From Ruicaihuangia caeni (GTDB taxonomy: Bacteria > Actinomycetota > Actinomycetes > Actinomycetales > Microbacteriaceae), in the NCBI RefSeq assembly GCF_029952955.1, contig NZ_JASATX010000002.1, positions 369,316 through 433,315 of the forward strand: a stretch of 64,000 nt of DNA. The letters run 5' to 3'. The notes under the pieces were generated by a model. It was not told where the DNA came from, ran no database searches, and was given only the letters and a program-made list of their open reading frames with translations. Shown here one piece after another: positions 54,250 to 63,286 of the stretch (its first letter is position 1; every line of letters starts with the position of its first letter). The translations under genes were made by a program, and so were the position numbers.

Positions 54250-54286
54250 TTGCCACTAGACGCAACAGGTTTTCACGTGGTGGCAA
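54250..54286. promoter_or_regulatory. Inverted repeat between the unknown gene and iclR
   Basis: TTGCCAC (54250-54256) and GTGGCAA (54280-54286) form a 7-bp inverted repeat with a 23-nt centre. It lies in the 98-nt divergent region. A shorter AGCAT-ATGA-ATGCT repeat (54237-54250) abuts it. Either may be the IclR operator. Confidence 0.45.
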
Positions 54287-54300
54287 ATGGAGGGATTGCG

Positions 54301-54969
54301 ATGGCGGGAGACGACGGCGGCGGGGGTGCAACGCGCTCGGTTGACCGGGCGATGCGAGTGCTCAAGGCGGTGGTCGAAGCGCCCGAGGCCGCGACGCTGT
54401 CAGAGATCGCGCGCGAAGTGGAGCTTTCGCCGAGCACCACTCTTCGGTTGCTGGGCACTCTCGCTCACCATGACTTCATCCGGCGTGACGACAGCGGCCG
54501 ATATCACGCCGGGATCGGAATGAAGCAGCTCGCTGCGTCCGCCTTGCGCGACGACCCTGTTTACGACCTTTCGGGCCACTTCCTTGACGAGCTGGTCTCT
54601 GCAACCGGTGAGACAGCGAGCCTCGGGGTTCCCATGGGCTCAGACGAAGTGCTCTACCTTCGGCAGATCCCCTCCACTCGAGAGGTGCAGAGCATTGTGT
54701 GGACCGGACGAGTGATCCCGCGCAGGGGCACTGCGCTTGGTCGCGCTCTTGACGCCCAGGTCGCACCCCACGGGTACGTCGTCTCACACCGTCCCGACAG
54801 CGATGTGGTTGCGGCTGCTGTGCCGGTCTTCGGCCCGACCGGCTCCATCGTCGGGGCGCTCAGCATCAACGCCCCTGCGTATCGCACCGGGCGTGACGAT
54901 GTCGAACGGTTCGGCCGGGAGCTGGTCAAGCAGGGCGAGGCGCTCTCACGCGCACTTGGCGCGCCCTGA
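54301..54969 (+). CDS. IclR-family regulator of the DUF3830-transporter operon
   Basis: This 222-residue IclR protein has the winged helix RSVDRAMRVLKAVVEA, SEIAREVELSPSTTLRLLGTLAHHDFI and a rather short effector domain. ATG 54301 has GGAGGG 6 nt upstream; GTG 54277 is an alternative. It is divergent from the operon beginning with the unknown gene at 54202 and likely regulates it in response to the imported substrate or a product. Confidence 0.87.
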   Translation: MAGDDGGGGATRSVDRAMRVLKAVVEAPEAATLSEIAREVELSPSTTLRLLGTLAHHDFIRRDDSGRYHAGIGMKQLAASALRDDPVYDLSGHFLDELVSATGETASLGVPMGSDEVLYLRQIPSTREVQSIVWTGRVIPRRGTALGRALDAQVAPHGYVVSHRPDSDVVAAAVPVFGPTGSIVGALSINAPAYRTGRDDVERFGRELVKQGEALSRALGAP

Positions 54970-54996
54970 GGAACGTCGAAACGGCCGGACGCGAAT

Positions 54997-55018
54997 CGGA
55001 TCGGTGAAGCCTGATCCG
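54997..55018. terminator. Hairpin between iclR and mutT1 (convergent)
   Basis: CGGATC (54997-55002) and GATCCG (55013-55018) pair around a 10-nt loop between the convergent iclR and mutT1 genes. There is no T-run. Confidence 0.4.
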
Positions 55019-55025
55019 ACCAGCC

Positions 55026-56006
55026 CTACACCGTCGGCTGGTGCGTCTCCACCGCCACCAGACGATGGTTCGGTGCTCCCACCGAGACGTGCATTGCGCA
55101 GAAGTCGCCAGTTCCAAGTGAGGAAGCGTGCCGAAGCTCATCCCCGAGCGCCGCGCCGGTGCGCGTGACCACATCGTGGACGATCTCGGGCAGCACCGGG
55201 CCGTGGCTGCACAGCACCGCCGACTCCTCGCGGTCGAACACGCGCCGCACGATATGCGGTACCCGTCCATTGCCATCGGCCCAGGCATCCTGGCTGAGCC
55301 CCGCCTTCTCCTTGGCGTCGAGGCCGACAAGCCGGGCGAGCGGCGCGATGGTCGCCACGCAGCGCGTCGCATCCGAAGTGACCAGGCGCTTGGGTCTGAA
55401 CGCAGCGATGCCGTGAGCGACGCTGGCGGCCTGGTCGGCGCCCTTCTGGAGCAGTGGGCGGGTCGAGTCGGGGCCGTCCCACGCGTCTCGGGAGACGGCT
55501 TTGCCGTGCCTGAGCACGATGATGGCGAACGTGCGGTTGGTGCCGGCCTCGACACGATCGGCGAAGCGATCGAGCAGGTCGATGTCGTGCTCGTAGCTCA
55601 GGGATTCCCGGGCGAGGTCGATCGGCATCCACTCGAGTGATTCGATCTCGTCGTTCGAGACGAACGTCGAATTGCCGATCGCCGCTTCGCCGACCTCTGC
55701 GAGCCAGTAGTAGACGATCTTGGGCCGGCCGCTCGGCAGCGTGTACTCGATGGTGCCGAGTGGCGCGCCGAGCCCCACACACAGCCCGGTCTCTTCGGCG
55801 ATCTCTCGAACCGCGCACTCGGGCAGCGTCTCGCCCGGCTCCAGCTTGCCCTTCGGGAACGAGACATCGCGATGCTGGGTGCGGCGCACGACGAGCACTT
55901 GCACCTCGTCTCCGACCGCCTTCCAGCACAACGCGCCCGCCGCGAGCACGGGCACGCCCGCGGCACCCGCGACCTCGGCACCGAGGCCGTCGCGAGAATC
56001 GCTCAC
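55026..56006 (-). CDS. mutT1: NUDIX hydrolase with histidine phosphatase domain (MutT1-like)
   Basis: This 326-residue two-domain protein has an N-terminal NUDIX domain with the box G(x5)E(x7)REIAEETGL at about residues 55-77, and a C-terminal histidine-phosphatase domain from about residue 165 ([11 protein letters not shown], then TSDATRC). This is the architecture of mycobacterial MutT1, which removes 8-oxo-guanine nucleotides. GTG 56006 overlaps the ppk stop, so the two genes are coupled. Confidence 0.88.
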   Translation of the reverse strand: MSDSRDGLGAEVAGAAGVPVLAAGALCWKAVGDEVQVLVVRRTQHRDVSFPKGKLEPGETLPECAVREIAEETGLCVGLGAPLGTIEYTLPSGRPKIVYYWLAEVGEAAIGNSTFVSNDEIESLEWMPIDLARESLSYEHDIDLLDRFADRVEAGTNRTFAIIVLRHGKAVSRDAWDGPDSTRPLLQKGADQAASVAHGIAAFRPKRLVTSDATRCVATIAPLARLVGLDAKEKAGLSQDAWADGNGRVPHIVRRVFDREESAVLCSHGPVLPEIVHDVVTRTGAALGDELRHASSLGTGDFCAMHVSVGAPNHRLVAVETHQPTV

Positions 56007-58210
56007 CAGTGGTTCCCCCCGTGGCGGCGACTGCCCCCACCGCCTGAGGAAGGCCGCCGCAGCGATCGGCGTCGCATCAGCACGTCCTGCATATCGTCGA
56101 GAGTATCGCCGCTCGGGCCCCGGTTCTTGCGCGTCCAGGCGCCTTCCGAGTCGAGCCACCACGAAGCCGTGGTGTCGGCCATCGCCAGGTCGAACAGCGC
56201 GTCGATCTCGGCGAGGTGCTCCGGGGCGCTGAGGCGTACGAGCACTTCGACGCGGCGGTCGAGGTTCCGGTGCATCATGTCGGCGCTCCCGATGAACACC
56301 GCGGGATTGCCGTCGTTCTCGAACGAGAAGACCCGGGAGTGCTCGAGGTAGCGACCGAGCACCGAACGCACTCGAATGGTCTCGCTCAAACCTCGCACCC
56401 CCGGCTTGAGCGAGCAGATGCCACGCACCCACACGTCGATGGGCACGCCCGCCTGACTCGCGCGATACAGCGCGTCGATGATCGCCTCATCGACCATCGA
56501 GTTCACCTTGATGCGGATGCCGCTCGGCTTGCCCTCCCGCGCGTTCTGCTCCTCGGCGCGGATGCGTTTGAGCAGCCCGTTGCGAAGGTGCAGCGGCGCC
56601 ACGAGCAGCCGTTTGAACTTCTTCTCGATGGCGTAGCCGCTCAGCTGATTGAACAGCCGCGTAACGTCTTTCCCCACTTGCGGGTCGGCGGTGAAGAGGC
56701 CGATGTCCTCGTACACCCGACTCGTCTTCGGGTTGTAGTTGCCGGTGCCGATGTGGCTGTAGTGCCGCAGTTCGTCGCCTTCGCGTCTGATGACGAGCGC
56801 GAGCTTGCAGTGCGTCTTGAGCCCGACGAGCCCGTACACCACGTGCACGCCGGCCTTCTCGAGCTTCCGCGCCCACCCGATGTTGTTGACCTCATCGAAC
56901 CGCGCCTTCACCTCGACCAGCGCAAGCACGGCTTTGCCGGCCTCCGCGGCAGCGATCAGGGCATCGACGATGGGGCTGTCGCCGCTCGTGCGGTAGAGCG
57001 TCTGCTTGATGGCCAGCACGTCGGGGTCGGAGGCCGCTTGCTCGAGAAACGCCTGCACGCTCGTTGCGAATGATTCATACGGGTGGTGCACCAGGATGTC
57101 GCGTGAGCGGATCGCCGCGAAGACGTCGGCGCGCTCTGTCGGTTCGCCCGGAACGAGCTGCGCCGGGGTGACCGGCACGTGCTTCCGGTACTTCAGCGCC
57201 GGCCTGTCGATACGGCTGAGCTCGAAGAGCGCGCTCAAGTCGAGCGGTGCAGGAAGTCGGTAGACCTCCGCCTCTGTGACATCCAGCTCTTGCATGAGCA
57301 GCCGGAGGGTCACGTCATCCATGTCATCGGTGATCTCGAGGCGGATCGGCGGTCCGAACCGGCGCTTCAGAAGCTCTCGTTCGAGTGCCTGAATGAGGTT
57401 CTCCGACTCGTCCTCCTCGACCTCCACGTCTTCGTTCCGAGTGACGCGGAACTCGTGGTGCTCGAGGATCTCCATGCCGGGGAACAGCTCGTCGAGGTGG
57501 TTCGAGATGAAGTCCTCGAGTGCCAGGTAGCGCAACCGCCCGCTGCCGTCATCTGGAAGTCGTAGCAGCCGCGGCAGCACCGAGGGCACCTTCAACCGCG
57601 CGAACTCGACCTTGTCGCTGTTGGGGTTCCGCACCCGGACTGAGAGGTTGAGGCTGAGGCCCGAGATGTACGGGAACGGGTGCGCGGGGTCGACGGCAAG
57701 CGGCATGAGCACCGGGAAGATGCGGGTCGAGAAGACCTCGTCGAGCGCCGCGCGATCATCAGCATCGAGCTGCTGCCAGGTCTCGATCGCGATACAAGCT
57801 TCGGCAAGCTCGGGCACGAGCGCCCGGAATGCCGCCGCGTGGCGCTCCTGCAACTCGTGCGCCTTGCGGCTGATGTCATCGAGCACCTGCCTCGGCGGGG
57901 TGCCGATATTCGTCGGAACCGCGATTCCGGTCATGATGCGGCGCTTCAGGCCCGCGACGCGCACCATGAAGAACTCGTCGAGGTTGCTTGCGAAGATCGC
58001 GAGGAAGTTGACGCGCTCCAGCAGTGGCACGGTCTCGTCCTCGGCCAATTCCAGCACGCGCTGATTGAACGCGAGCCAGCTCAACTCGCGGTCGAGGAAC
58101 CGGTCGACCGGCAGGTCGTCGCCGTCGATCCAGGGCGGCAGCTCGTCGGTGTCGTCATCGAGGCGATCGGTCGCAACCGATGGGTCGTCGAGGTTGCTCG
58201 TGCGCTCCAT
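56003..58210 (-). CDS. ppk: Polyphosphate kinase 1
   Basis: This 735-residue enzyme makes polyphosphate from ATP. Landmarks are [60 protein letters not shown], the autophosphorylated His in [10 protein letters not shown] and [13 protein letters not shown] 58210 has AGGA about 8 nt upstream; GTG 58216 is an alternative. The basic Gly/Ser/His C-terminal tail of about 15 residues is variable in the family. It is coupled to mutT1. Confidence 0.95.
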   Translation of the reverse strand: MERTSNLDDPSVATDRLDDDTDELPPWIDGDDLPVDRFLDRELSWLAFNQRVLELAEDETVPLLERVNFLAIFASNLDEFFMVRVAGLKRRIMTGIAVPTNIGTPPRQVLDDISRKAHELQERHAAAFRALVPELAEACIAIETWQQLDADDRAALDEVFSTRIFPVLMPLAVDPAHPFPYISGLSLNLSVRVRNPNSDKVEFARLKVPSVLPRLLRLPDDGSGRLRYLALEDFISNHLDELFPGMEILEHHEFRVTRNEDVEVEEDESENLIQALERELLKRRFGPPIRLEITDDMDDVTLRLLMQELDVTEAEVYRLPAPLDLSALFELSRIDRPALKYRKHVPVTPAQLVPGEPTERADVFAAIRSRDILVHHPYESFATSVQAFLEQAASDPDVLAIKQTLYRTSGDSPIVDALIAAAEAGKAVLALVEVKARFDEVNNIGWARKLEKAGVHVVYGLVGLKTHCKLALVIRREGDELRHYSHIGTGNYNPKTSRVYEDIGLFTADPQVGKDVTRLFNQLSGYAIEKKFKRLLVAPLHLRNGLLKRIRAEEQNAREGKPSGIRIKVNSMVDEAIIDALYRASQAGVPIDVWVRGICSLKPGVRGLSETIRVRSVLGRYLEHSRVFSFENDGNPAVFIGSADMMHRNLDRRVEVLVRLSAPEHLAEIDALFDLAMADTTASWWLDSEGAWTRKNRGPSGDTLDDMQDVLMRRRSLRRPSSGGGGSRRHGGNHW

Positions 58211-58257
58211 GCGCACATCCTGGCACCTTCAGGTTGCGAGACCGTTACCGGTTTCGC

Positions 58258-59175
58258 TCAGCGATCGGCATCGCGACGATAGAGCACGTCCACGGTGTGA
58301 TCGCGATACCCGAAGGCTCGGTACAGCCGCAGCGCAGGCTCGTTATCGGCCTCCACATACAGGTTCGAGCGGCGGATGCCGCGAGCCCGAAGCCGCGCCA
58401 AGCCGGACTCCAGCAGGGCACGTCCCAGACCCCGTCCGCTTTCGCCAGGATCGACGCCGATCACATAGACCTCGCCGACCTCGCCCTGGTCGTCGCTGCC
58501 AAGCTTCAGCCAGCAGTAGCCGCGCATCCGGCCGCCGGCATCCCTGGCCACCAGGAAGTCGTCGGCGCCGTTCTCGGCGAGTCTCGGTGCGAGCGTCTCG
58601 ACCGTGATGCGGCCCTGTTCGGGGTGGTCCGCGAACACCCGAGCGTTGAGGGCGACCCACTCCGCCTCGTCCTCGCCCTCGCGGAACAGGTCGAACAGAT
58701 ACCCTTCCGGCGCCCGGGCGACGTTGGCTCCCGCAACCTCTCGCTCACCAACGCGATCCGCGTCGTCGCGCTCCATCAGGTCGGCCATGAGCTGCAGCAG
58801 CACGCGGTCACGACGGAGGCCGTACCGCTCAGCGAGGGCGCGCGCGCCTGGATGGTCGCCGTGCGCCCAAGCAGAGAACGGTCTCTCGAGGATCGCATCG
58901 AGCAGTGCGGCGCCGTATCCCTTCTCGCGCTCTCGCGGGTCCACGGCGAACTCCGCCTCGAGCGCACCCGCCGCATCGCGACGCAGCATGGCCGCACCCA
59001 CGGTTCGCCCGTCGGCCGAGAACCGTTCCACCTCGCTGATCTCGAGCATGCTCGCCTCGTTGAACGGTGCGGCGCCATCCGCGTCGGCCGCGCGGCGAGC
59101 GAGGTCGTGCAGCCATTGCTCGACCGTCGGGTCCGATCGCTGAAGCGTCTCGCGCTCAACCCGTTGCTGAGCCAT
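58258..59175 (-). CDS. mshD: Mycothiol synthase
   Basis: This 305-residue protein has two GNAT acetyltransferase domains. The first is poorly conserved (EAEFAVDPREREKGYGAALLDAI). The second holds the acetyl-CoA site (EVYVIGVDPGESGRGLGRALLESGL, then YVEADNEPALRLYRAFGY). It acetylates Cys-GlcN-Ins to make mycothiol, the thiol of Actinobacteria. ATG 59175 has AAGGAGGAG upstream and lies inside the 3' end of glnR. Confidence 0.93.
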   Translation of the reverse strand: MAQQRVERETLQRSDPTVEQWLHDLARRAADADGAAPFNEASMLEISEVERFSADGRTVGAAMLRRDAAGALEAEFAVDPREREKGYGAALLDAILERPFSAWAHGDHPGARALAERYGLRRDRVLLQLMADLMERDDADRVGEREVAGANVARAPEGYLFDLFREGEDEAEWVALNARVFADHPEQGRITVETLAPRLAENGADDFLVARDAGGRMRGYCWLKLGSDDQGEVGEVYVIGVDPGESGRGLGRALLESGLARLRARGIRRSNLYVEADNEPALRLYRAFGYRDHTVDVLYRRDADR

Positions 59176-59848
59176 CTGCTCCTCCTTCAGGGGCGACCAT
59201 CTCGGTGACATTGAACCGGTAGCCAACGTTCCGGACCGTACCGATCAGTGACTCGAGGTCGCCGAGCTTCGCGCGCAATCGGCGCACATGCACATCAACG
59301 GTCCGCGTTCCGCCGAAGTAGTCGTAGCCCCACACCTCGCTGAGCAGTTGCTCCCGAGTGAATACGCGCGAGGGATTCGCTGCGAGAAACCGCAGCAGCT
59401 CGAACTCTTTGAAGGTGAGGTCGAGCGGCTCGCCGCGCACCTTGGCCGAGTAGCTCGTCTCATCTATCACCACACCGGAGGCTTGAATGGGTTGCTTTCC
59501 ACGCTCATGCGCGCGCGCCACGGCGAGGCGCAGCCTGGCGTCGAGTTCCCCCGGGCTCGCGGTGGTGAGCACCAGGTCGTCGAACTGCCAGTCGACTTGC
59601 ACGGCGGCGAGAGCGGCCTCGCCGAATACGGCGAGCACTGCGGATGCCGATGCGGCAGCACCCGCGACCTTGCACAGCACTTTCGCCCGCGGAAGATCGG
59701 CGCGCGCGTCGATCACCACGACATCATGCTCGGCGGCGTGGGGGAGTGAAGCAGTGTCCGCCGGCAGCGTGCGCACGGCGTGACCGAGCAGTTCGAGCGA
59801 GGGCAGCGGCGAGTCCGTGGCGTTGCTGAGCACGAGCACACGCGCCAC
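59156..59848 (-). CDS. glnR: GlnR-type nitrogen regulator (orphan OmpR-like)
   Basis: This 230-residue response-regulator-like protein has a degenerate receiver domain (VLVLSNATDSPLPSLELLGHAV, DVVVIDARADLP, VQVDWQFDDLVLTTASPGELDARLRL) that matches actinobacterial GlnR. The OmpR-type winged helix follows (LTFKEFELLRFLAANPSRVFTREQLLSEVWGYDYFGGTRTVDVHVRRLR). No sensor kinase is adjacent, consistent with GlnR acting without phosphorylation. AGGAGGG precedes the GTG start. It overlaps mshD by 20 nt. Confidence 0.88.
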   Translation of the reverse strand: MARVLVLSNATDSPLPSLELLGHAVRTLPADTASLPHAAEHDVVVIDARADLPRAKVLCKVAGAAASASAVLAVFGEAALAAVQVDWQFDDLVLTTASPGELDARLRLAVARAHERGKQPIQASGVVIDETSYSAKVRGEPLDLTFKEFELLRFLAANPSRVFTREQLLSEVWGYDYFGGTRTVDVHVRRLRAKLGDLESLIGTVRNVGYRFNVTEMVAPEGGADGSATG

Positions 59849-59879
59849 GCCGACCCTCCTGACTTCGCGGGTGCCCAGT

Positions 59880-60494
59880 CTATTCGGCGCGTCGGCGCCG
59901 TTCGGTCGCGTGACGCTTGAGTACCTCGACGATCTCGATCAGACGCTCGAGGTCGTGCGGCGGCGCGTCTGCGGCTTCTTGTTCGGCATCCGCCGCGCCG
60001 GGCGTCTTGGAGGGGTCAAGGGCCGAGCCGGTGAGCACCGAGTTGTAATAGAGGCCATCTCCGAGCAGGAGGATCGCCCAAGCAGTGGCGGCGTCGCCGA
60101 CTTCGTCGAGGATCGCCTCGTACCACTGCCGTTGGCAGTGCAGCATGGCATCCCGTGCCGTCTTGACGGAACCCTGGACCAGGCGAGCGGTGGCCACCAG
60201 GGTGCGGTCGAGAGGGGAGTCGTCCTCAGCGGAGCCTCGCACGTAGTGCACGGCCGCTCCCTCGGGCGCTCGCCGCATCTCGGCGGCATCCGCGTCGGCG
60301 AGTTCGCGAAGCCTCTCCGCGAGAGCGCTGACGAGTGCGTCTTTGCTCCTGAAGTGATAGAGCAGGCCGCCCTTGGAAACTCCCGCCCGGGCCGCGACCG
60401 CGTCGAGCGTGGCGGCGCGTTCGCCGTCGTCGATCAGCAACTGCTGAAAGGCGACGATGATCTGCTCGCGCACCGGCGTCTCTGATCGGGCCAT
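59880..60494 (-). CDS. TetR-family repressor of the adjacent MFS pump
   Basis: This 204-residue TetR protein has the helix-turn-helix AATLDAVAARAGVSKGGLLYHFRSKDALV near the N-terminus and a variable ligand domain. ATG 60494 (MARSETPVREQ) is preferred over the longer open frame to 60617. A palindrome lies 55 nt upstream, between it and the divergent MFS gene, so it should repress the pump and itself until an effector binds. Confidence 0.87.
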   Translation of the reverse strand: MARSETPVREQIIVAFQQLLIDDGERAATLDAVAARAGVSKGGLLYHFRSKDALVSALAERLRELADADAAEMRRAPEGAAVHYVRGSAEDDSPLDRTLVATARLVQGSVKTARDAMLHCQRQWYEAILDEVGDAATAWAILLLGDGLYYNSVLTGSALDPSKTPGAADAEQEAADAPPHDLERLIEIVEVLKRHATERRRRAE

Positions 60495-60548
60495 CGACGT
60501 CACTGTACCGGCTCGCGTTCCTCTGATCGCCTGGCGGTTCGCGTACTG

Positions 60549-60564
60549 TACCGTCCAGACGGTA
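60549..60564. promoter_or_regulatory. TetR operator upstream of the DHA2 pump
   Basis: TACCGTC-CA-GACGGTA is a perfect 7-bp inverted repeat with a 2-bp centre, midway between the divergent tetR and MFS genes. This compact form is typical for TetR repressors of drug pumps. Confidence 0.65.
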
Positions 60565-60647
60565 AAGTGATGAGCGGGTGCTGAACTTTCGGCCGCGAGC
60601 GCACCCGCATCGACCATGGCGGCCTGTAGTCAGCATCAGGAGTCCCC

Positions 60648-62267
60648 GTGCGAACCCGCACCCGCCCCCGCACGCCCTCTACCCGAACTGCGACTGCGAA
60701 CATGCCCGCGCTGCGCCGACCGGCACGGCGGTGGGCAGCGCTCGTCGTCTTGATGCTTCCGGTGCTGCTCGTTGCGATCGACAACACTGTGCTGAGCTTC
60801 GCGGTGCCGGCGATCACCTCGGCGGTACGTCCGGATGCCGCCCAACTGCTCTGGATCATCGACGTCTACCCTCTCGTGCTGGCGGGGTTGCTGGTCCCCA
60901 TGGGGGCGCTGGGCGATCGCTTCGGCCGTCGGCGGCTGCTGCTCGTCGGCAGTGCCGGGTTCGCTGTGGTCTCCGGGCTCGCCGCGTTCTCCCCGGATGC
61001 CGGTTGGCTCATCGCGGCCCGCGCCTTGCTCGGATTCTTCGGTGCCATGCTCATGCCGGCCACGCTGTCGCTGCTGCGCAACATCTTCACCGATGCGGGC
61101 GAACGTCGGCTTGCGATCGCGATCTGGGCTTCCGGGTTCTCCGGCGGCGCCGCGCTCGGGCCGATCATCGGCGGGGTGCTGCTCGAGCACTTCTGGTGGG
61201 GCTCGATCTTTCTGCTCGCGGTGCCATTGCTGCTGCCGCTTCTGATCGCCGGACCGCTGCTGCTGCCCGAGTCGCGCGACTCGACACCTGGCCCGGTCGA
61301 TGTGGTCGGTATCCTGCTCGTGATCGCCGCCATGCTGGCCTTGGTGTGGGGCATCAAGTCTCTGGCGCAAGCGGGAGCCGCGGTTCCCGGCGCGCTGGCC
61401 TTGGTCGCGGCCGCCGTGCTCGGCACCGCGTTCGTGCGCCGGCAACGCCGCCGCCCGGTGCCGATGCTCGATATGCGGCTCTTCGCCGACCCCGTGTTCA
61501 GTGGCGCGGTCGCGGCGAACCTGCTCAGCGTGTTCTCACTGGTCGGGTTCCTGCTCTTCGCCTCCCAGCACCTGCAATTGGTGAGCGGCCACAATTCGAT
61601 CACGGCGGCCCTCGTACTGCTGCCCGGCTTCGCTGCGACCGTGCTGGCGGGTCTCGCGGTCGTTCCGCTCGCTCGTCGCATCCGACCGGTCACGGCAGTG
61701 GTCACGGGACTGGCGCTCAACGCCGCGGGCTACGGCACTGTGATGCTCGCCGGCATCCTGGATTCGGATTTCGCGCTCATGGTCGCCTTCACCGTGCTCG
61801 GAGTCGGCATCGGGCTGGCCGAGACCGTCTCGAACGATTTGATCCTCTCGAGCGTGCCTCCCTCAAAGGCGGGTGCCGCTTCGGCTGTCTCTGAGACGGC
61901 GTATGAGGTCGGCGCGGTGCTCGGCACGGCGGTGCTGGGCAGCATCCTCGCCGCCACGTTCAAAGCCGGGTTGCAGGTGCCGCCCGGTCTTTCTGCGTGG
62001 CAGGCGGATGCCGCTCGCCAGACGCTGGGCGGCGCGCTGGAGCTCGCGAACTCGCTGCCCCCTGGGCCCGCGCAGGCGCTGGTCGCCTCCGCTCGCGCAG
62101 CGTTCGACTCCGGCGTGCTCGTCACCGCCGGCATCGGGGTGGCGCTTGCGCTCGCGGCGGCGCTGATCGCCGGCCGGGCTCTGCGTTCAGCGCAGTGGCG
62201 TCGAGTCGATGTCGCCGGCGAAGACAGTGCCGCTCCTGCCAACACTGTTGTCACGCACGGGTCATAG
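60648..62267 (+). CDS. MFS drug exporter, DHA2 family (14 TM)
   Basis: This 539-residue protein has about 14 predicted helices and the DHA2 signatures AIDNTVLSFAVPAI in helix 1, LWIIDVYPLVLAGLLVPMGALGDRFGRRRLLL covering motif A, and GPIIGGVLLEHFWW for motif C. It resembles the SmvA/LfrA/QacA group that expels cationic antiseptics and dyes. GTG 60648 has AGGAG 5 nt upstream. Control is most likely by the divergent TetR. Confidence 0.9.
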   Translation: MRTRTRPRTPSTRTATANMPALRRPARRWAALVVLMLPVLLVAIDNTVLSFAVPAITSAVRPDAAQLLWIIDVYPLVLAGLLVPMGALGDRFGRRRLLLVGSAGFAVVSGLAAFSPDAGWLIAARALLGFFGAMLMPATLSLLRNIFTDAGERRLAIAIWASGFSGGAALGPIIGGVLLEHFWWGSIFLLAVPLLLPLLIAGPLLLPESRDSTPGPVDVVGILLVIAAMLALVWGIKSLAQAGAAVPGALALVAAAVLGTAFVRRQRRRPVPMLDMRLFADPVFSGAVAANLLSVFSLVGFLLFASQHLQLVSGHNSITAALVLLPGFAATVLAGLAVVPLARRIRPVTAVVTGLALNAAGYGTVMLAGILDSDFALMVAFTVLGVGIGLAETVSNDLILSSVPPSKAGAASAVSETAYEVGAVLGTAVLGSILAATFKAGLQVPPGLSAWQADAARQTLGGALELANSLPPGPAQALVASARAAFDSGVLVTAGIGVALALAAALIAGRALRSAQWRRVDVAGEDSAAPANTVVTHGS

Positions 62268-62290
62268 GTGCTCGCCGATAGCATGGGCCC

Positions 62291-62557
62291 ATGTCGTGGC
62301 GTCCGCTGAGCATCGTGCCCGTGTGGGTCGCAGTGGCGGCTGCCGTCGTGATTTGGGCGGTGCTGGCGCCCGCTTCGCTCTACCCGCTCGCGATCGTGTT
62401 GACCCTCGGCATCTCGGTGCTCGTGGTGTTCGCGGCGCAGCTCGCGCTGCAGCAGCAGGAAGGCTTCGTGCGGCGCACCGCGTTGGCGATCAGCGGCTGC
62501 GTGGTGATGCTGGCGATCGCGAGCGCCGTGCTCCTGCCCGGCTCGGGTTTAGGATAG
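62291..62557 (+). CDS. Small hypothetical membrane protein (88 aa)
   Basis: This 88-residue protein has three hydrophobic segments (VWVAVAAAVVIWAVL, YPLAIVLTLGISVLVVFAAQLAL and ISGCVVMLAIASAVLL) and little else. It has no recognised family. It is followed after 5 nt by another tiny membrane ORF, and both precede the nitrobindin gene on the same strand. Confidence 0.65.
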   Translation: MSWRPLSIVPVWVAVAAAVVIWAVLAPASLYPLAIVLTLGISVLVVFAAQLALQQQEGFVRRTALAISGCVVMLAIASAVLLPGSGLG

Positions 62558-62562
62558 GCAGC

Positions 62563-62673
62563 ATGCTTCTGGCTCTCGAGATCCTCTTCACCGGCCTTCT
62601 GCTCGTGGCGAGCCTTGCCATCGCGTTCACGGCCGGCGTCGTCGTGTGGAACCTCTACCGGGGTCAGCGCTGA
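62563..62673 (+). CDS. Very small single-helix membrane protein (36 aa)
   Basis: ATG 62563, with AGGAT about 7 nt upstream, opens a 36-residue ORF with one hydrophobic helix (LEILFTGLLLVASLAIAFTAG) and a basic end (YRGQR). It is flanked closely by same-strand genes (5 nt and 11 nt), as expected for a real small operon member. The function is unknown. Confidence 0.6.
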   Translation: MLLALEILFTGLLLVASLAIAFTAGVVVWNLYRGQR

Positions 62674-62684
62674 GCTGAGCGATC

Positions 62685-63281
62685 GTGTTCGACCTCGACG
62701 CGAGCACCCCTCCGGAGCTCGTTCCGCTCTCTTGGCTCATCGGAGTGTGGGAGGGCACCGGAGTCCTCGACTACCGTGTCGGCGATGACACCGTCTCTCA
62801 CGAGTTCGGTCAGCGCGTCTCCTTCAGCCACGATGGCGGTTCCTGGCTGAACTACTCGTCCATCAGCTGGCTGCTCGACGATCCGTCCCGCTCGCCGCTC
62901 ACCGCCGAGGCCGGGTACTGGCGGCTCCGGTATGAGCCGGCCGCGAACGACGCGGGGCCCGGGATGCTGCCTGGGACCGGCGCACGTCGGTTCGGCTCTG
63001 CCGAGGCGGTCGAGACGCTGCGCACCGACAACGGCTTCGAGATCGAAGCCTCGATCATCCACCCAGATGGCGTCGACGAGCTCTACATCGGCCACGTGAA
63101 CGGCCCACGAATCGATCTCGTCACCGACGCCGTCATGCGCTCATCGACGGCGAAGGAGTACACGGCGGCCACGCGCCTCTACGGTCTCGTCGAAAGCCAC
63201 CTGCTCTGGGCCTGGGACATCGCCGCCCTCGGTCAGGACCTCCGCTCTCACGCCTCAGCCCGACTGGCCCGCACGGAGTGA
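62685..63281 (+). CDS. Nitrobindin-like heme-binding beta-barrel protein
   Basis: This 198-residue protein matches the FABP-like/nitrobindin family. It has the N-terminal WLIGVWEGTG barrel motif, EFGQRVSFSHDG, YWRLR and a C-terminal HLLWAWDIAALGQDLRSHASARLAR. Relatives bind heme b and can isomerise peroxynitrite to nitrate. GTG 62685 is the start. Its stop overlaps the region before the next gene. Confidence 0.87.
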   Translation: MFDLDASTPPELVPLSWLIGVWEGTGVLDYRVGDDTVSHEFGQRVSFSHDGGSWLNYSSISWLLDDPSRSPLTAEAGYWRLRYEPAANDAGPGMLPGTGARRFGSAEAVETLRTDNGFEIEASIIHPDGVDELYIGHVNGPRIDLVTDAVMRSSTAKEYTAATRLYGLVESHLLWAWDIAALGQDLRSHASARLARTE

Positions 63282-63286
63282 CGAAC

